Below, piece after piece: positions 24,478 through 35,266 of a stretch of 56,419 nucleotides of DNA. Origin of the DNA: an uncultured Eubacteriales bacterium (lineage in GTDB: Bacteria > Bacillota > Clostridia > Saccharofermentanales > Fastidiosipilaceae); NCBI GenBank assembly GCA_902373515.1, contig CABKML010000010.1, positions 1 to 56,419 of the forward strand. Direction: 5' to 3'. Made by a program: the position numbers and the translations under genes. Below the pieces are notes generated by a model. That model was not told the DNA's origin. It was given only the letters and a program-made list of their open reading frames with translations, and did no database searches. The first letter of the stretch is position 1, and every line of letters begins with the position of its first letter.

Positions 24478-26781
24478 GTGAAAAGAGAATTTTCGTTTGA
24501 CCTGTGCGGTCGTAAATTGATTATTGAGACCGGTCATTTAGCACCTTTGGCTAATGGCGCCTGTTTAGTAAGATATGGTGATACTGTTGTTTTATCAACA
24601 GCAACTTCTTCGAAAGAGCCGCGTCCCGGCGTGGATTTTTTTCCTTTAAGTGTTGATTATGAAGAGAAGATGTACGCTATGGGTAAATTCCCGGGCGGTT
24701 TTATGAAAAGAGAAGGCAGACCTTCAGAAAATGCCATTTTAACATCCAGAGCTATTGATCGTCCTTTGCGTCCTTTATTTCCTAAAGATTTACGCAATGA
24801 TGTTCATGTGAACAACTTGGTTATGTCGGTTGATCAGGATAATGAACCGGAATTAGCTGCTATGCTTGGTTCTTCTATTGCCGTAGCTATTTCAGATATT
24901 CCTTGGGACGGCCCGACAGCTGCAGTCGCTTTAGGCTTGGTTGACGGTAAAGTTGTTATTAATCCCGATACACGTCAACGTGAAGCTTCCGATATGTATG
25001 TAACTTTGGCCGGTACGGAAGATAAGGTTTGTATGATTGAAGCCGGCGCCAATGAGGTACCGGATGATGTGATGCTTGATGCTATCAGTCAAGGACATAA
25101 AGTTATCAGCCAAATTTGCCGTTTCATTAAGAGTATAGCGGCAGAAATAGGATTGCCAAAATATACTTATACTTCAAGTGCTGTACCGCAGGAAGTTCTG
25201 GACGAATGTCGAGCTTTGGTCGGGGAGGAATTGAAGCAGTGTGTTTTAACAACCGATAAAACCGAACGCGACAATAATGTCGATGCTTTGGCTCAAAAAA
25301 TTAAAGAACACTATGCCGATAGAGAAGAGCTGGCAGCCTTAAGTACTGAAATTATGTACAATCTGGAGAAAGAAGTCGTACGCAGTTATTTATACAATGA
25401 CGAAAAAAGAGTTGACGGACGTGATTTCTTCACTATCAGACCTTTAAGTTGCGGTATTGATTTATTACCTCGTGTACACGGATCAGCGTGGTTCCAACGG
25501 GGACAGACACAAGTTGTTACTGTATGTACACTGGCGTCTTTGGCTAACGCTCAAGCAGTTGATAATTTATCGACCGAGACTGAGAAACGTTATATCCACC
25601 AATATAATTTCCCGGGATACAGTACGGGTGAGGCAAAGGCTTCAAGATCTCCGGGACGGAGAGAAATCGGTCACGGTGCTTTGGCTGAAAGAGCTTTATT
25701 AGCCGTTTTGCCGAGTAAAGAAGAGTTCCCTTATGCCATAAGAAACGTATCGGAAGTTACTTCCAGTAACGGTTCTACTTCTCAAGGTTCAGTTTGTGCT
25801 TCAACTTTGGCTTTGATGGCAGCCGGTGTTCCTATCAGCCGCCCGGTAGCAGGTATTTCCTGTGGCTTGATTACAGCTAAAGATAATATTGACGACTATA
25901 AAGTATTTATGGATATTCAAGGAATTGAAGACTTCTTCGGCGATATGGATTTCAAAGTTGCCGGTACAACAGAAGGTATTACTGCTATTCAGGTTGATAT
26001 TAAAGTTAAGGGCCTGACGTTGGATATTATCAGAGATGCCTTTGCTATGACGAGAAAAGGTCGTTTGCAGATTATTAATGATGTGATCTTACCTTGTATT
26101 CCGGCTCCAAGAACCGAGTTGTCCCCTTGGGCACCTAAGATTTTCCAGACTGAAATTCCGGCAGATAAAATCGGTGAAGTTGTCGGTAAATCCGGTAAAA
26201 CTATTAATAGAATTATCAGCCTTACCAATTCAACAATTGACATTGATGAAGAAGGCCATGTATATGTTTCGTGCATAGATAGTGAGATGGGTAAAAAGGC
26301 CATTAAGATTATCGAAGGGATTGTACGGGAACCGGAAGTTGGTGAAACTTATGAAGGCACAGTAACCCGCTTGATGTCGTTCGGCGCCTTTGTCGAGTAT
26401 TTGCCGGGAAAAGAAGGTATGGTACATATTTCCAAGGTTGCACCGGAGCGCGTGGAAAATATTGAGGATGTGTTGCATGTCGGTGACAGTGTTAAGGTAA
26501 AGATTATCGAAGTTGATGATCAGGGACGGGTTAATTTGTCAATTAAAGACTGCCTGCCGGGAGCGACAGCTTCGCCTTTAAGAACGGAAAGAAGAGGCCG
26601 TTCGGATCGCTTTGAGCGCAATTCCGAGCGTAGTTTTGAACGTAATTCCGGAAATTACGAAAAGAATAATTATCGCAAGAGCAATTCTTCCGCTTATGCA
26701 CAACACAAAGAAAATCATACATCCTTTAATCAATTTGAAGCAAAGCCGAGAAAACGTAAATTTGATCGGGATGAAGAGTAA
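24478..26781 (+). CDS. pnp: Polyribonucleotide nucleotidyltransferase (PNPase)
   Basis: A 767-residue 3'-5' phosphorolytic exoribonuclease acting as a ring trimer. Two RNase PH domains with a helical linker carry the expected motifs: FFPLSVDYEEKMYAMGKFPGG in the first, and GDMDFKVAGT with its metal-binding Asp in the second. The KH domain has GKSGKTINRI and the S1 domain has GTVTRLMSFGAFVEYLPGKEG. A 60-residue tail rich in Arg, Asn and Ser follows the S1 domain and probably binds RNA or protein partners. GTG 24478 is preceded by AGAAAGAGAG; an upstream TTG lies at the predicted transcription start and has no ribosome site. Confidence 0.95.
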   Translation: MKREFSFDLCGRKLIIETGHLAPLANGACLVRYGDTVVLSTATSSKEPRPGVDFFPLSVDYEEKMYAMGKFPGGFMKREGRPSENAILTSRAIDRPLRPLFPKDLRNDVHVNNLVMSVDQDNEPELAAMLGSSIAVAISDIPWDGPTAAVALGLVDGKVVINPDTRQREASDMYVTLAGTEDKVCMIEAGANEVPDDVMLDAISQGHKVISQICRFIKSIAAEIGLPKYTYTSSAVPQEVLDECRALVGEELKQCVLTTDKTERDNNVDALAQKIKEHYADREELAALSTEIMYNLEKEVVRSYLYNDEKRVDGRDFFTIRPLSCGIDLLPRVHGSAWFQRGQTQVVTVCTLASLANAQAVDNLSTETEKRYIHQYNFPGYSTGEAKASRSPGRREIGHGALAERALLAVLPSKEEFPYAIRNVSEVTSSNGSTSQGSVCASTLALMAAGVPISRPVAGISCGLITAKDNIDDYKVFMDIQGIEDFFGDMDFKVAGTTEGITAIQVDIKVKGLTLDIIRDAFAMTRKGRLQIINDVILPCIPAPRTELSPWAPKIFQTEIPADKIGEVVGKSGKTINRIISLTNSTIDIDEEGHVYVSCIDSEMGKKAIKIIEGIVREPEVGETYEGTVTRLMSFGAFVEYLPGKEGMVHISKVAPERVENIEDVLHVGDSVKVKIIEVDDQGRVNLSIKDCLPGATASPLRTERRGRSDRFERNSERSFERNSGNYEKNNYRKSNSSAYAQHKENHTSFNQFEAKPRKRKFDRDEE

Positions 26782-26824
26782 ATAAATTCAGCATTTGCTG
26801 GCAACAATTGCAGGAGGATATTTT

Positions 26825-27844
26825 ATGGGTAAGATTTTAGTATCAGGTGGAGCAGGTTATATCGGTGCCCAAACGGTTTTGGAATTGGAACGGGCCGGAT
26901 ACCATACGCTGGTGATGGATGATTTTTCCAATTCGTCGCCGTTGGTGTTGCAACGCTTAGCGGATCTGTTAGGTTATCAGGTAGAGTTTGTTGAATCACA
27001 AATTCAGGATTTAGCCAAATTGGAAGGGGTTTTCAGCCATAATCAAATAGACGCCGTTATCCATTTTGCCGGTTTCAAAGCTGTCGGCGAATCAGTTGCC
27101 GAACCGCTGAAATATTACGATAATAATTTGATTTCTGCAATTTCTTTGTTGAAAATGATGAAGAAGTATGATTGTAAGAATTTTATTTTCAGTTCTTCAG
27201 CTACTGTTTACGGGGCCAGCGAAAAAATGCCTTTAACGGAAGATATGCCCCTTGGTCCCTGTACGAATCCTTACGGTTGGACAAAGTTGATGATTGAACA
27301 GATTTTACGGGATGTGGCGTTTGCTCATCCGCAACTGAGTGTTTGTCTGTTGCGTTACTTCAATCCTATCGGTGCGGATGCTTCCGGTATGATCGGAGAA
27401 AATCCTAACGGTATACCGAACAACCTGATGCCTTATATTTCTCAAGTTGCTGTCGGTAAGTTGGCGGAACTTTCAGTTTACGGTAATGATTATCCTACGG
27501 TGGACGGCACGGGAGTGCGTGATTATATTCATGTCGTGGATTTAGCTTTAGGACATATTAAAGCTTTGGAGTATGCCGCCGAGCATACAGGTGTAGCTGC
27601 TTTCAACTTGGGCACCGGTAAGGGGACAAGTGTTTTGGAATTGTTGCATACCTTTGAAAAGGTCAACAATTTACATGTTAAATACAAAATTGTCGGCAGA
27701 AGACCCGGCGATCCGGCTACAGTTTATGCTGATGCAAGCAAGGCGGAAAAAATTCTGCATTGGAAAGCTGAACGTAATATTGAAGATATGTGTCGGGATA
27801 CTTGGAATTGGCAGTCGAAAAATCCTAACGGTTATCAGGCATAA
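26825..27844 (+). CDS. galE: UDP-glucose 4-epimerase
   Basis: A 339-residue short-chain dehydrogenase/reductase interconverting UDP-glucose and UDP-galactose with bound NAD. GGAGYIGAQT is the Rossmann loop; FSSSATVYG and YGWTK provide the Ser/Tyr/Lys catalytic set; RYFNPIGAD is typical of GalE. ATG 26825 follows GGAGGA. It is a single gene after pnp ending at a terminator. With glf at 37704 it would supply UDP-galactofuranose. Confidence 0.94.
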   Translation: MGKILVSGGAGYIGAQTVLELERAGYHTLVMDDFSNSSPLVLQRLADLLGYQVEFVESQIQDLAKLEGVFSHNQIDAVIHFAGFKAVGESVAEPLKYYDNNLISAISLLKMMKKYDCKNFIFSSSATVYGASEKMPLTEDMPLGPCTNPYGWTKLMIEQILRDVAFAHPQLSVCLLRYFNPIGADASGMIGENPNGIPNNLMPYISQVAVGKLAELSVYGNDYPTVDGTGVRDYIHVVDLALGHIKALEYAAEHTGVAAFNLGTGKGTSVLELLHTFEKVNNLHVKYKIVGRRPGDPATVYADASKAEKILHWKAERNIEDMCRDTWNWQSKNPNGYQA

Positions 27845-27859
27845 TTGAATTTTATTAAT

Positions 27860-27927
27860 AACCTCTTGCTTATTATTCAGTTGAATTTTACGGTTAATTT
27901 CAACTGAGGACAGGTAAGAGGTTTTTT
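27860..27927 (+). terminator. Terminator after galE
   Basis: AACCTCTT (27860-27867) pairs with AAGAGGTT (27916-27923) followed by T. An inner hairpin, CAGTTGAA with TTTCAACTG, stacks on it. Confidence 0.75.
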
Positions 27928-28006
27928 GTAACTGCAGTTGACAATTCTTCGGTTGCCTGCAGGCGGCGCATGCGGGTAAATGTGAAAATTTTTTGAAATC
28001 GCCTTC

Positions 28007-28023
28007 TTTGACCTTGTTTGACT
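28007..28023 (-). promoter_or_regulatory. CtsR-type operator upstream of groESL
   Basis: On the minus strand the sequence reads AGTCAAA-CAA-GGTCAAA, a full match to the CtsR consensus of two (A/G)GTCAAA heptamers spaced by NAN. A third heptamer (plus strand TTTGACT, 28023-28029) overlaps the -35 box. CtsR is the class III heat-shock repressor of Firmicutes. Confidence 0.75.
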
Positions 28024-28052
28024 TTGACTATAAAGGAACACTGTGCTACAAT
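28024..28052 (+). promoter_or_regulatory. groESL promoter
   Basis: TTGACT (28024-28029), 17 bases, TACAAT (28047-28052) preceded by TG one base upstream. It is flanked by the CtsR-type site on the left and CIRCE on the right. Confidence 0.8.
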
Positions 28053-28060
28053 CATCCTTG

Positions 28061-28087
28061 TTAGCACTTGAAGGTTGAGAGTGCCAA
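28061..28087 (+). promoter_or_regulatory. CIRCE element (HrcA operator)
   Basis: TTAGCACTT-N9-GAGTGCCAA, one mismatch per arm from the TTAGCACTC-N9-GAGTGCTAA consensus. It lies between the -10 box and the groES ribosome site, the usual position for HrcA control. Confidence 0.88.
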
Positions 28088-28101
28088 AGGAGGTCAATTT
28101 A

Positions 28102-30031
<1,930 letters not shown>

Positions 30032-30055
30032 TAATTCGCCGATTAAGTAAATTGA

Positions 30056-30088
30056 GCAGTGTACTTGCAAGAGTACACTGCTTTTTTT
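30056..30088 (+). terminator. Terminator after groEL
   Basis: GCAGTGTACT (30056-30065) pairs perfectly with AGTACACTGC (30072-30081), loop TGCAAG, then seven T. Confidence 0.95.
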
Positions 30089-30151
30089 AATATATTGTGT
30101 GATATATTATGCTAAAATTAAAGGTAAATAATTCAAAGGTACGGTAGTAAT

Positions 30152-30715
30152 ATGCTTGAAGATGTTTACGTGGAACAGTTATTTCCGACGAAAGCGCCCA
30201 AGACTTTAAAGCTTCTATATGCGATAATATTGCTTATAGCTGTTGTGGCTGCAGGTGTGATTTTTTGGGAAATTCCTTATATTATCCTGATTTATTGCGT
30301 CTTGGCTTTGCTTTTGCTGTGGTATATGAAAGATGCTTTAAGAACTGAGTATGAATATTCTTTGATTAATTCCGATTTTAGTGTAGCAATAGTTTATAGC
30401 AAAAAACGCCGTTCGCTTTTATATGAAGTTGATCTTTTGAAGCTGCAGAATGTTCAGCTTTTAGAGAAGGAAGAGGATTGGAACAAAGCTAAGCAACGGG
30501 CAGCTTATGATTTTACACCGGGATATTTTACGGAAAAATATAAATATTACCTGATCACGTTAAGTCAGGCGGATGTTGCTTCCCCGTCTTTATGGCAAAG
30601 GTCCAAGCGACTGAAACCGTTTGCCGCCGAACATTGCGTTTTGCTTTCTCTCGATGAACATTTTCAAACTAAGATTCAACGTTATTTTCGGAGGGTACAC
30701 CCTAACAAGTTTTGA
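30152..30715 (+). CDS. Two-helix membrane protein of unknown function
   Basis: A 187-residue protein with an N-terminal cytoplasmic stretch, two adjacent membrane helices at about residues 20-60, and a soluble C-terminal domain of about 125 residues rich in Lys, Leu and aromatic residues. It resembles the small two-TM proteins of Clostridia grouped under DUF6106, but I cannot confirm that. It begins a run of envelope-facing genes (DUF4340, propeller, flavoprotein, LCP-like). An extended -10-like TGCTAAAAT lies at 30110-30118, and AAAGGT precedes ATG 30152. Its stop is only five bases before the DUF4340 start. Confidence 0.7.
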   Translation: MLEDVYVEQLFPTKAPKTLKLLYAIILLIAVVAAGVIFWEIPYIILIYCVLALLLLWYMKDALRTEYEYSLINSDFSVAIVYSKKRRSLLYEVDLLKLQNVQLLEKEEDWNKAKQRAAYDFTPGYFTEKYKYYLITLSQADVASPSLWQRSKRLKPFAAEHCVLLSLDEHFQTKIQRYFRRVHPNKF

Positions 30716-30720
30716 GTATT

Positions 30721-32532
30721 ATGAATAAATTCAGGGTAATACGTTTGGCAGCATATTTTCTCGCTGTTTTATTCGGCGGTCTGCTTCTTTATTATTTGTT
30801 CAGTTTAGGTTCAAATTTGCATCTAAGTAAGGCTGCAACCAAAGAAGTTGATAAACAAATTGGCAATCTTTTGACTTTGCAGGCGGGGAAAATTGATTCT
30901 CTTAAAATTGAAAATAAAGAGGGCAGTATTTATTTGCTTAATAAGGGTTCAACTTTGAATGTTTCAGCCAAAAGACAGTTCAGTATTAAAAACGATAAAA
31001 AAATAGCTCAAGCTTTGGCCGATACCGCTGCAGTCAGTCACGGTGTTACTTGGCAGCTGTTGCAACCGAACATTAATAGTGTTGATTCGGAAGTTATAAG
31101 TAATATTTTGGACGCATTATTAGATTTGCCAATTTATAATGTCATTATGGCCAACGGAGAAAATGAACTTGCGAATTACGGTTTGCATCAACCTTTGGCT
31201 TATGTAAGATGTCGCCTTACTAACAGGCAGGAATTTTCTATCAGTATCGGGCGCGCTACCGGTCAAAATACGGATTACTTTTATTTACGCTTTGACAATT
31301 CGAACGTAGTCTATACTGTTGACAGTAAAGTTAAGACTTTTTTCTTAGGCAAGTTCGCTTTAGTTAATAAACATTTAAACCGAATGAGCGGGAAAGAAGT
31401 GGATTATTTATCATTTGTCAGAAAGCCGGATGATTTTTATATCGATGCGGCGAAGGAAACTGTTAAAACAGATAATACAACAGAAGATTTATGGCTGAGT
31501 TATCGACCGATTTATACTGTTACCAAGCAGGAAAAAATTCAAGCAATAGTTGATGCTTTAACTTCGTTGCATGCCGATACGGTGGTGGATGAGTTGGCTG
31601 ATACGGCAGATGAAAGAGACGCGCAAATTGAAAAATACGGTTTTGCACAGCCTTTAATTCATTGCCGTTTGGGATCGCTCGGTCACAATAATTTTTGGGA
31701 GATTACAGTCGGAAAGGCAGTTGCCGACTATTATTATGTGAAAACTTCTGCCAGTTCGTATGTCTATTTGTTGGAGCGGGGCAAATTGCAACGACTGTTA
31801 CAGAATAAACACAGTTATTTGGCCGGTAAACCTTTTGCTTTTCCCTATGATAATGTGAAAGAAATCAGTATCAGTAATCAGAATTATACTTGTAGTATAA
31901 TTTTTCCGGATCTGCAGTCTCACTCATTTTATCCGGATAAGGCTGCTGATTTACAATTAAATTTTGTTAATTACAATTTGATTAAAGAACATTCGGTAGT
32001 TCCGCAATTGCCGGCAGCCGATAAACAGATTGTTTGGAATAATTATCAAAGATTATTAATACAGGAAGTTTTAAAGGCGAAAAAGGACGATAAAGGTTTT
32101 GTTATGCCGCAGCAGGTAGAATTGCAGGCGCATGAAAGGTATGAAAAAGGGAATTATACAGAATTACCTGTTAAGCAAAATGAGCGTTTGACCGACGATT
32201 TATGGTTGAAAAGTGCCGATATTATTAATTTGCTGCAGCGTATAGATATCGGAGATCTGGCTTGGAAGACAAGCTTTTTGGATAATGACAGTCAGGCGGC
32301 GTATATTATTAAGTATATTTTCCAAGATGGCCATGAGTTGAAATTTACCTTGCATGAAGCTAACCTCGGAAATTATTACTTGTATATTAACAATCAATTT
32401 ACGCACTATTTGATCAGCAGAAATGAGCTGAAAGATGAGAACAGACAAGTTGATTTTGCCGGCGAATTGAGTAATTTAGTTAAAATGTCTTTAGCACGAT
32501 CCAAGAAAATTGTCGGTAAAAATTTAGGTTAG
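30721..32532 (+). CDS. DUF4340 domain membrane-anchored protein
   Basis: A 603-residue protein with one N-terminal membrane helix (about residues 7-29) and a large external part. Two repeated DUF4340-type units are visible, each built around YGL(H/A)QPL followed by a short strand and a G(R/K)A... YYxxxxxSxxVY segment (about residues 155-200 and 300-360). DUF4340 proteins often accompany ABC-2 transporters and GldG-like proteins of polysaccharide or gliding systems; neither is next to this one. ATG 30721 is chosen over an in-frame TTG at 30712 that overlaps the upstream stop. Function unknown; exported and envelope-located by inference. Confidence 0.75.
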   Translation: MNKFRVIRLAAYFLAVLFGGLLLYYLFSLGSNLHLSKAATKEVDKQIGNLLTLQAGKIDSLKIENKEGSIYLLNKGSTLNVSAKRQFSIKNDKKIAQALADTAAVSHGVTWQLLQPNINSVDSEVISNILDALLDLPIYNVIMANGENELANYGLHQPLAYVRCRLTNRQEFSISIGRATGQNTDYFYLRFDNSNVVYTVDSKVKTFFLGKFALVNKHLNRMSGKEVDYLSFVRKPDDFYIDAAKETVKTDNTTEDLWLSYRPIYTVTKQEKIQAIVDALTSLHADTVVDELADTADERDAQIEKYGFAQPLIHCRLGSLGHNNFWEITVGKAVADYYYVKTSASSYVYLLERGKLQRLLQNKHSYLAGKPFAFPYDNVKEISISNQNYTCSIIFPDLQSHSFYPDKAADLQLNFVNYNLIKEHSVVPQLPAADKQIVWNNYQRLLIQEVLKAKKDDKGFVMPQQVELQAHERYEKGNYTELPVKQNERLTDDLWLKSADIINLLQRIDIGDLAWKTSFLDNDSQAAYIIKYIFQDGHELKFTLHEANLGNYYLYINNQFTHYLISRNELKDENRQVDFAGELSNLVKMSLARSKKIVGKNLG

Positions 32533-32595
32533 CTAACTTTATTTTTACCTTCTGCTAAGATACAATTAAACGATATGAGCTAAAAGGAGTGAACA

Positions 32596-33726
32596 ATGGC
32601 GAAGAATAGTAAGAATTTATTGAAATTGTCGGTTTTGTGTTTGATCTTTATGTTTGCCGGCGTTCTTTTTCTTCTTGTTTATCCGTTATTGACTTCCGGA
32701 GATAAAGCTTTGGATGAACAAATTTTTGTTGATAACGGCAGGAAACCGTTGGACGGTTTTCTGGTAGACGGTAATGCTAATACTTTATATCCTTTTGCTG
32801 ACGATACAGTTTTACAAGTTTCATCCGGGACTGTCGAATACCTGAACATGCAGGGAGTCAGCAATCGTTCCCAGCCGGTGCAGTTAAATAAACCTCAGGT
32901 GGTTAACAATTTAAAATATGCCGTTATTTATGATGAAGGCGGTACCAATTATTATTTATTCGACCGTTACGGTCTAGTTTATCGGGCTAAAGCTAAGGAT
33001 TCCATACAAGGGGCGAGTTTATCTGCTGATGGACATGTAGCTTTAATTATGCAGGGAGATAAAAGCAAGGGCGCAGTTCGTTTGATGAGTCCGGAAGGAA
33101 AACATTTGTTTGATTATGACATCAAAGATCGCCAAAATTCAGGCTATTTATTGGGAGCTGCTTTTTCGCAGGACGGTAATTTCCTTGATTTAAGTTTACT
33201 CAATACCGACGGCGTAAAAATGTATCCTCTTTTGACGCGTTTCAGCCTGAACACGCTGAAAGTTGTGGTTAATTATCAAATATCATATAACGGCGCTCTA
33301 CCTTTAATTTTGCAAAGTCGTGTTAACAGTTTGGTATTGTTGAGCGAATCAGATGTTTTCCATCTTGTAAATCGCAAATTCAAGCGCTGGTTTTCCTTGG
33401 CGGAATTGAAAGAAGCTAGAGAAGTACATAACGGTATTGCGCTTTTGGCTTCCCGAACTTTCCAAGGAAGTTTACGTTTGTACTATGTTGATACATCCGA
33501 TGCGGAGCCTAATGAAAATAATTCCGTAGCTGTAGGCAATAACCCGGAAAAGTTAATTACTAATGCTAATTATGCAACTTTGCACGATGGAAATACTGTT
33601 TATCGTATTAATATGAGTAATTTTAAAAGTGAAAAATTTAAGGTCAGCAGTAATATTATCCGTTTGGCTTTGGATAGTCGCAATCGCTTAATTATTGTTA
33701 CGGAAAATAAAGTTTTGCGTGTTTAG
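32596..33726 (+). CDS. Membrane-anchored beta-propeller-like protein (DUF5711 type)
   Basis: A 376-residue protein with an N-terminal membrane helix (about 10-30) and an external region of repeated four-strand units: short beta segments such as NLKYAVIYDEGG, GASLSADGHVALIM, GAAFSQDGNFLDLSLL and VNSLVLLSESDVF recur every 40-50 residues, as in a WD40-like or PQQ-like propeller. It resembles DUF5711 proteins of Clostridia. Function unknown. A TACAAT box lies at 32560-32565 and AAAGGAGTG precedes ATG 32596. It sits between DUF4340 and a flavoprotein gene. Confidence 0.7.
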   Translation: MAKNSKNLLKLSVLCLIFMFAGVLFLLVYPLLTSGDKALDEQIFVDNGRKPLDGFLVDGNANTLYPFADDTVLQVSSGTVEYLNMQGVSNRSQPVQLNKPQVVNNLKYAVIYDEGGTNYYLFDRYGLVYRAKAKDSIQGASLSADGHVALIMQGDKSKGAVRLMSPEGKHLFDYDIKDRQNSGYLLGAAFSQDGNFLDLSLLNTDGVKMYPLLTRFSLNTLKVVVNYQISYNGALPLILQSRVNSLVLLSESDVFHLVNRKFKRWFSLAELKEAREVHNGIALLASRTFQGSLRLYYVDTSDAEPNENNSVAVGNNPEKLITNANYATLHDGNTVYRINMSNFKSEKFKVSSNIIRLALDSRNRLIIVTENKVLRV

Positions 33727-33764
33727 GATTAATCGGTCCGAAGTTATTGTAAGGATTTAATATC

Positions 33765-35210
33765 GTGGATAAGTTGAATAATTATGATTTGGTTATTGTA
33801 GGAGCGGGTGCTTGCGGCTTGGCTTTAGCCGCATCTTTGAATTTAAACGGTAAAAATAAGCGAGTTTTGTTACTTGAAAGTGCGGAGATTCCGGGATGTA
33901 AATTGGCAAAAACAGGTAACGGTCGTTGTAATTTAGCCAATGCGACGTGGGACAGTTCTTACTATCACAGCCTGACGCGTTTGACAACAGAGGAAAAAGA
34001 ACTTTTTTGGCAAGAATTTACGCACGGACAAAAAGAAGCGGTATTACCTCAAATTCTCAAGTTTTGGCGGGAACACGGTGTAATTTTGACGGAAAAAGAT
34101 AAATGGTTATATCCTCGTCATTTGTCGGCTAAACAAATCAGAGATAATTTATGGCAACAAGTTGCGGCTAATAAAGTTGAATTGCAATGTAATTCTCGCG
34201 TGACCGAAATTACCGAAAAAGCAGGCGGATATGTCTTGACTGCGGTTATTGCGGACAATACAAATGATGATGCCGAACGGGAAAAAACGATATATACACG
34301 CTATTTGGTTCTGGCCGGAGGCGGTCTGAGCCAATGTGATGCCAATGCGCCGGCAGGACTTTATCGAATTTTACAGCAGAATTTTCAAGTAGCATGTCAT
34401 GAAATTTTGCCGGGACTTGTACAATTGCAATGTAAGCCCAATTATTTGCGCTTGACCGGCTTAAAAGTTGCGGCTGCGTGTACTTTGATTCTGCCGGATA
34501 ATGTGCAAATTTCCAAGATAGGAGAAGTTTTATTCACTAAGTACGGGGTAAGCGGTATTGTGAGCCTGATTTTGTCGAATTATTTTGTGAAATGGCGTTA
34601 TGATCATAACCTTTTATCTCCGAACAAAAAAGCGCCGCATACAAACTGCTACGACGAAAATAGCAGACACTATTTGAATATTTGGGAAAAGAAATTTATT
34701 ACCTCTAATAAAGCTGCCGGTAAAAATACCGCTTCGGCCAAAGAAAAGGCATATTTACTTTTAGACTTTTGCTATGATATCGCTGCAGCGGATTTATCTT
34801 CTTTATGGCAAAAAATCTATTCGCCGCAAAAATCGGAGGCAGAGAATTTACTGACTTTTACAGTTGGATTTTTACCGACCAAGTTGGCGACAGTTTTGGT
34901 GGAACAATGGCTGGAATTACAACCTTTTGTTACGAAAACGGCACCTGATGATTATACGGATTATTTATATTTTTTGCGCCATTGGCCGCTGAAATTAACG
35001 GGAACTTTAAGTCTGCAGGAAGCACAAGTCAGTTTAGGCGGTGTCGATTTACACGAAATTGATCCGAGAACATTAGCTTTGAAAAAAGCAAAAAATTGTT
35101 ATGTCGGTGGAGAAATGCTGGATTTAGCCGGTGATTGCGGCGGGTATAATTTAATGACTGCAGTTTGGACGGCGATGAAAATAGCACAGGATGTTATCCA
35201 TAAATTGTGA
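33765..35210 (+). CDS. HI0933/BaiN-type FAD-dependent oxidoreductase
   Basis: A 481-residue flavoprotein. The N-terminal VGAGACGLALA is the dinucleotide-binding loop, followed by KLAKTGNGRCNLAN, the signature of the HI0933-like family, and a C-terminal GG(E)MLDLAGDCGGYNL segment that closes the FAD site. An insertion around residues 290-330 is Lys/Asn-rich. Substrate is unknown; some relatives reduce steroid or flavonoid double bonds. In many Clostridia this gene sits next to cmk; here it is among envelope genes. GTG 33765 follows AAGGATTT. Confidence 0.85.
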   Translation: MDKLNNYDLVIVGAGACGLALAASLNLNGKNKRVLLLESAEIPGCKLAKTGNGRCNLANATWDSSYYHSLTRLTTEEKELFWQEFTHGQKEAVLPQILKFWREHGVILTEKDKWLYPRHLSAKQIRDNLWQQVAANKVELQCNSRVTEITEKAGGYVLTAVIADNTNDDAEREKTIYTRYLVLAGGGLSQCDANAPAGLYRILQQNFQVACHEILPGLVQLQCKPNYLRLTGLKVAAACTLILPDNVQISKIGEVLFTKYGVSGIVSLILSNYFVKWRYDHNLLSPNKKAPHTNCYDENSRHYLNIWEKKFITSNKAAGKNTASAKEKAYLLLDFCYDIAAADLSSLWQKIYSPQKSEAENLLTFTVGFLPTKLATVLVEQWLELQPFVTKTAPDDYTDYLYFLRHWPLKLTGTLSLQEAQVSLGGVDLHEIDPRTLALKKAKNCYVGGEMLDLAGDCGGYNLMTAVWTAMKIAQDVIHKL

Positions 35211-35233
35211 CATCGGAAGTTGCGTATTATAAT
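35205..35233 (+). promoter_or_regulatory. Promoter of the LCP-like gene
   Basis: TTGTGA (35205-35210), 17 bases, TATAAT (35228-35233). The -35 overlaps the stop codon of the flavoprotein gene; the LCP-like ATG is 33 bases downstream of the -10. Confidence 0.65.
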
Positions 35234-35266
35234 TGTAAGAAGATGTTTTAATGTATTGAGGTGAAT

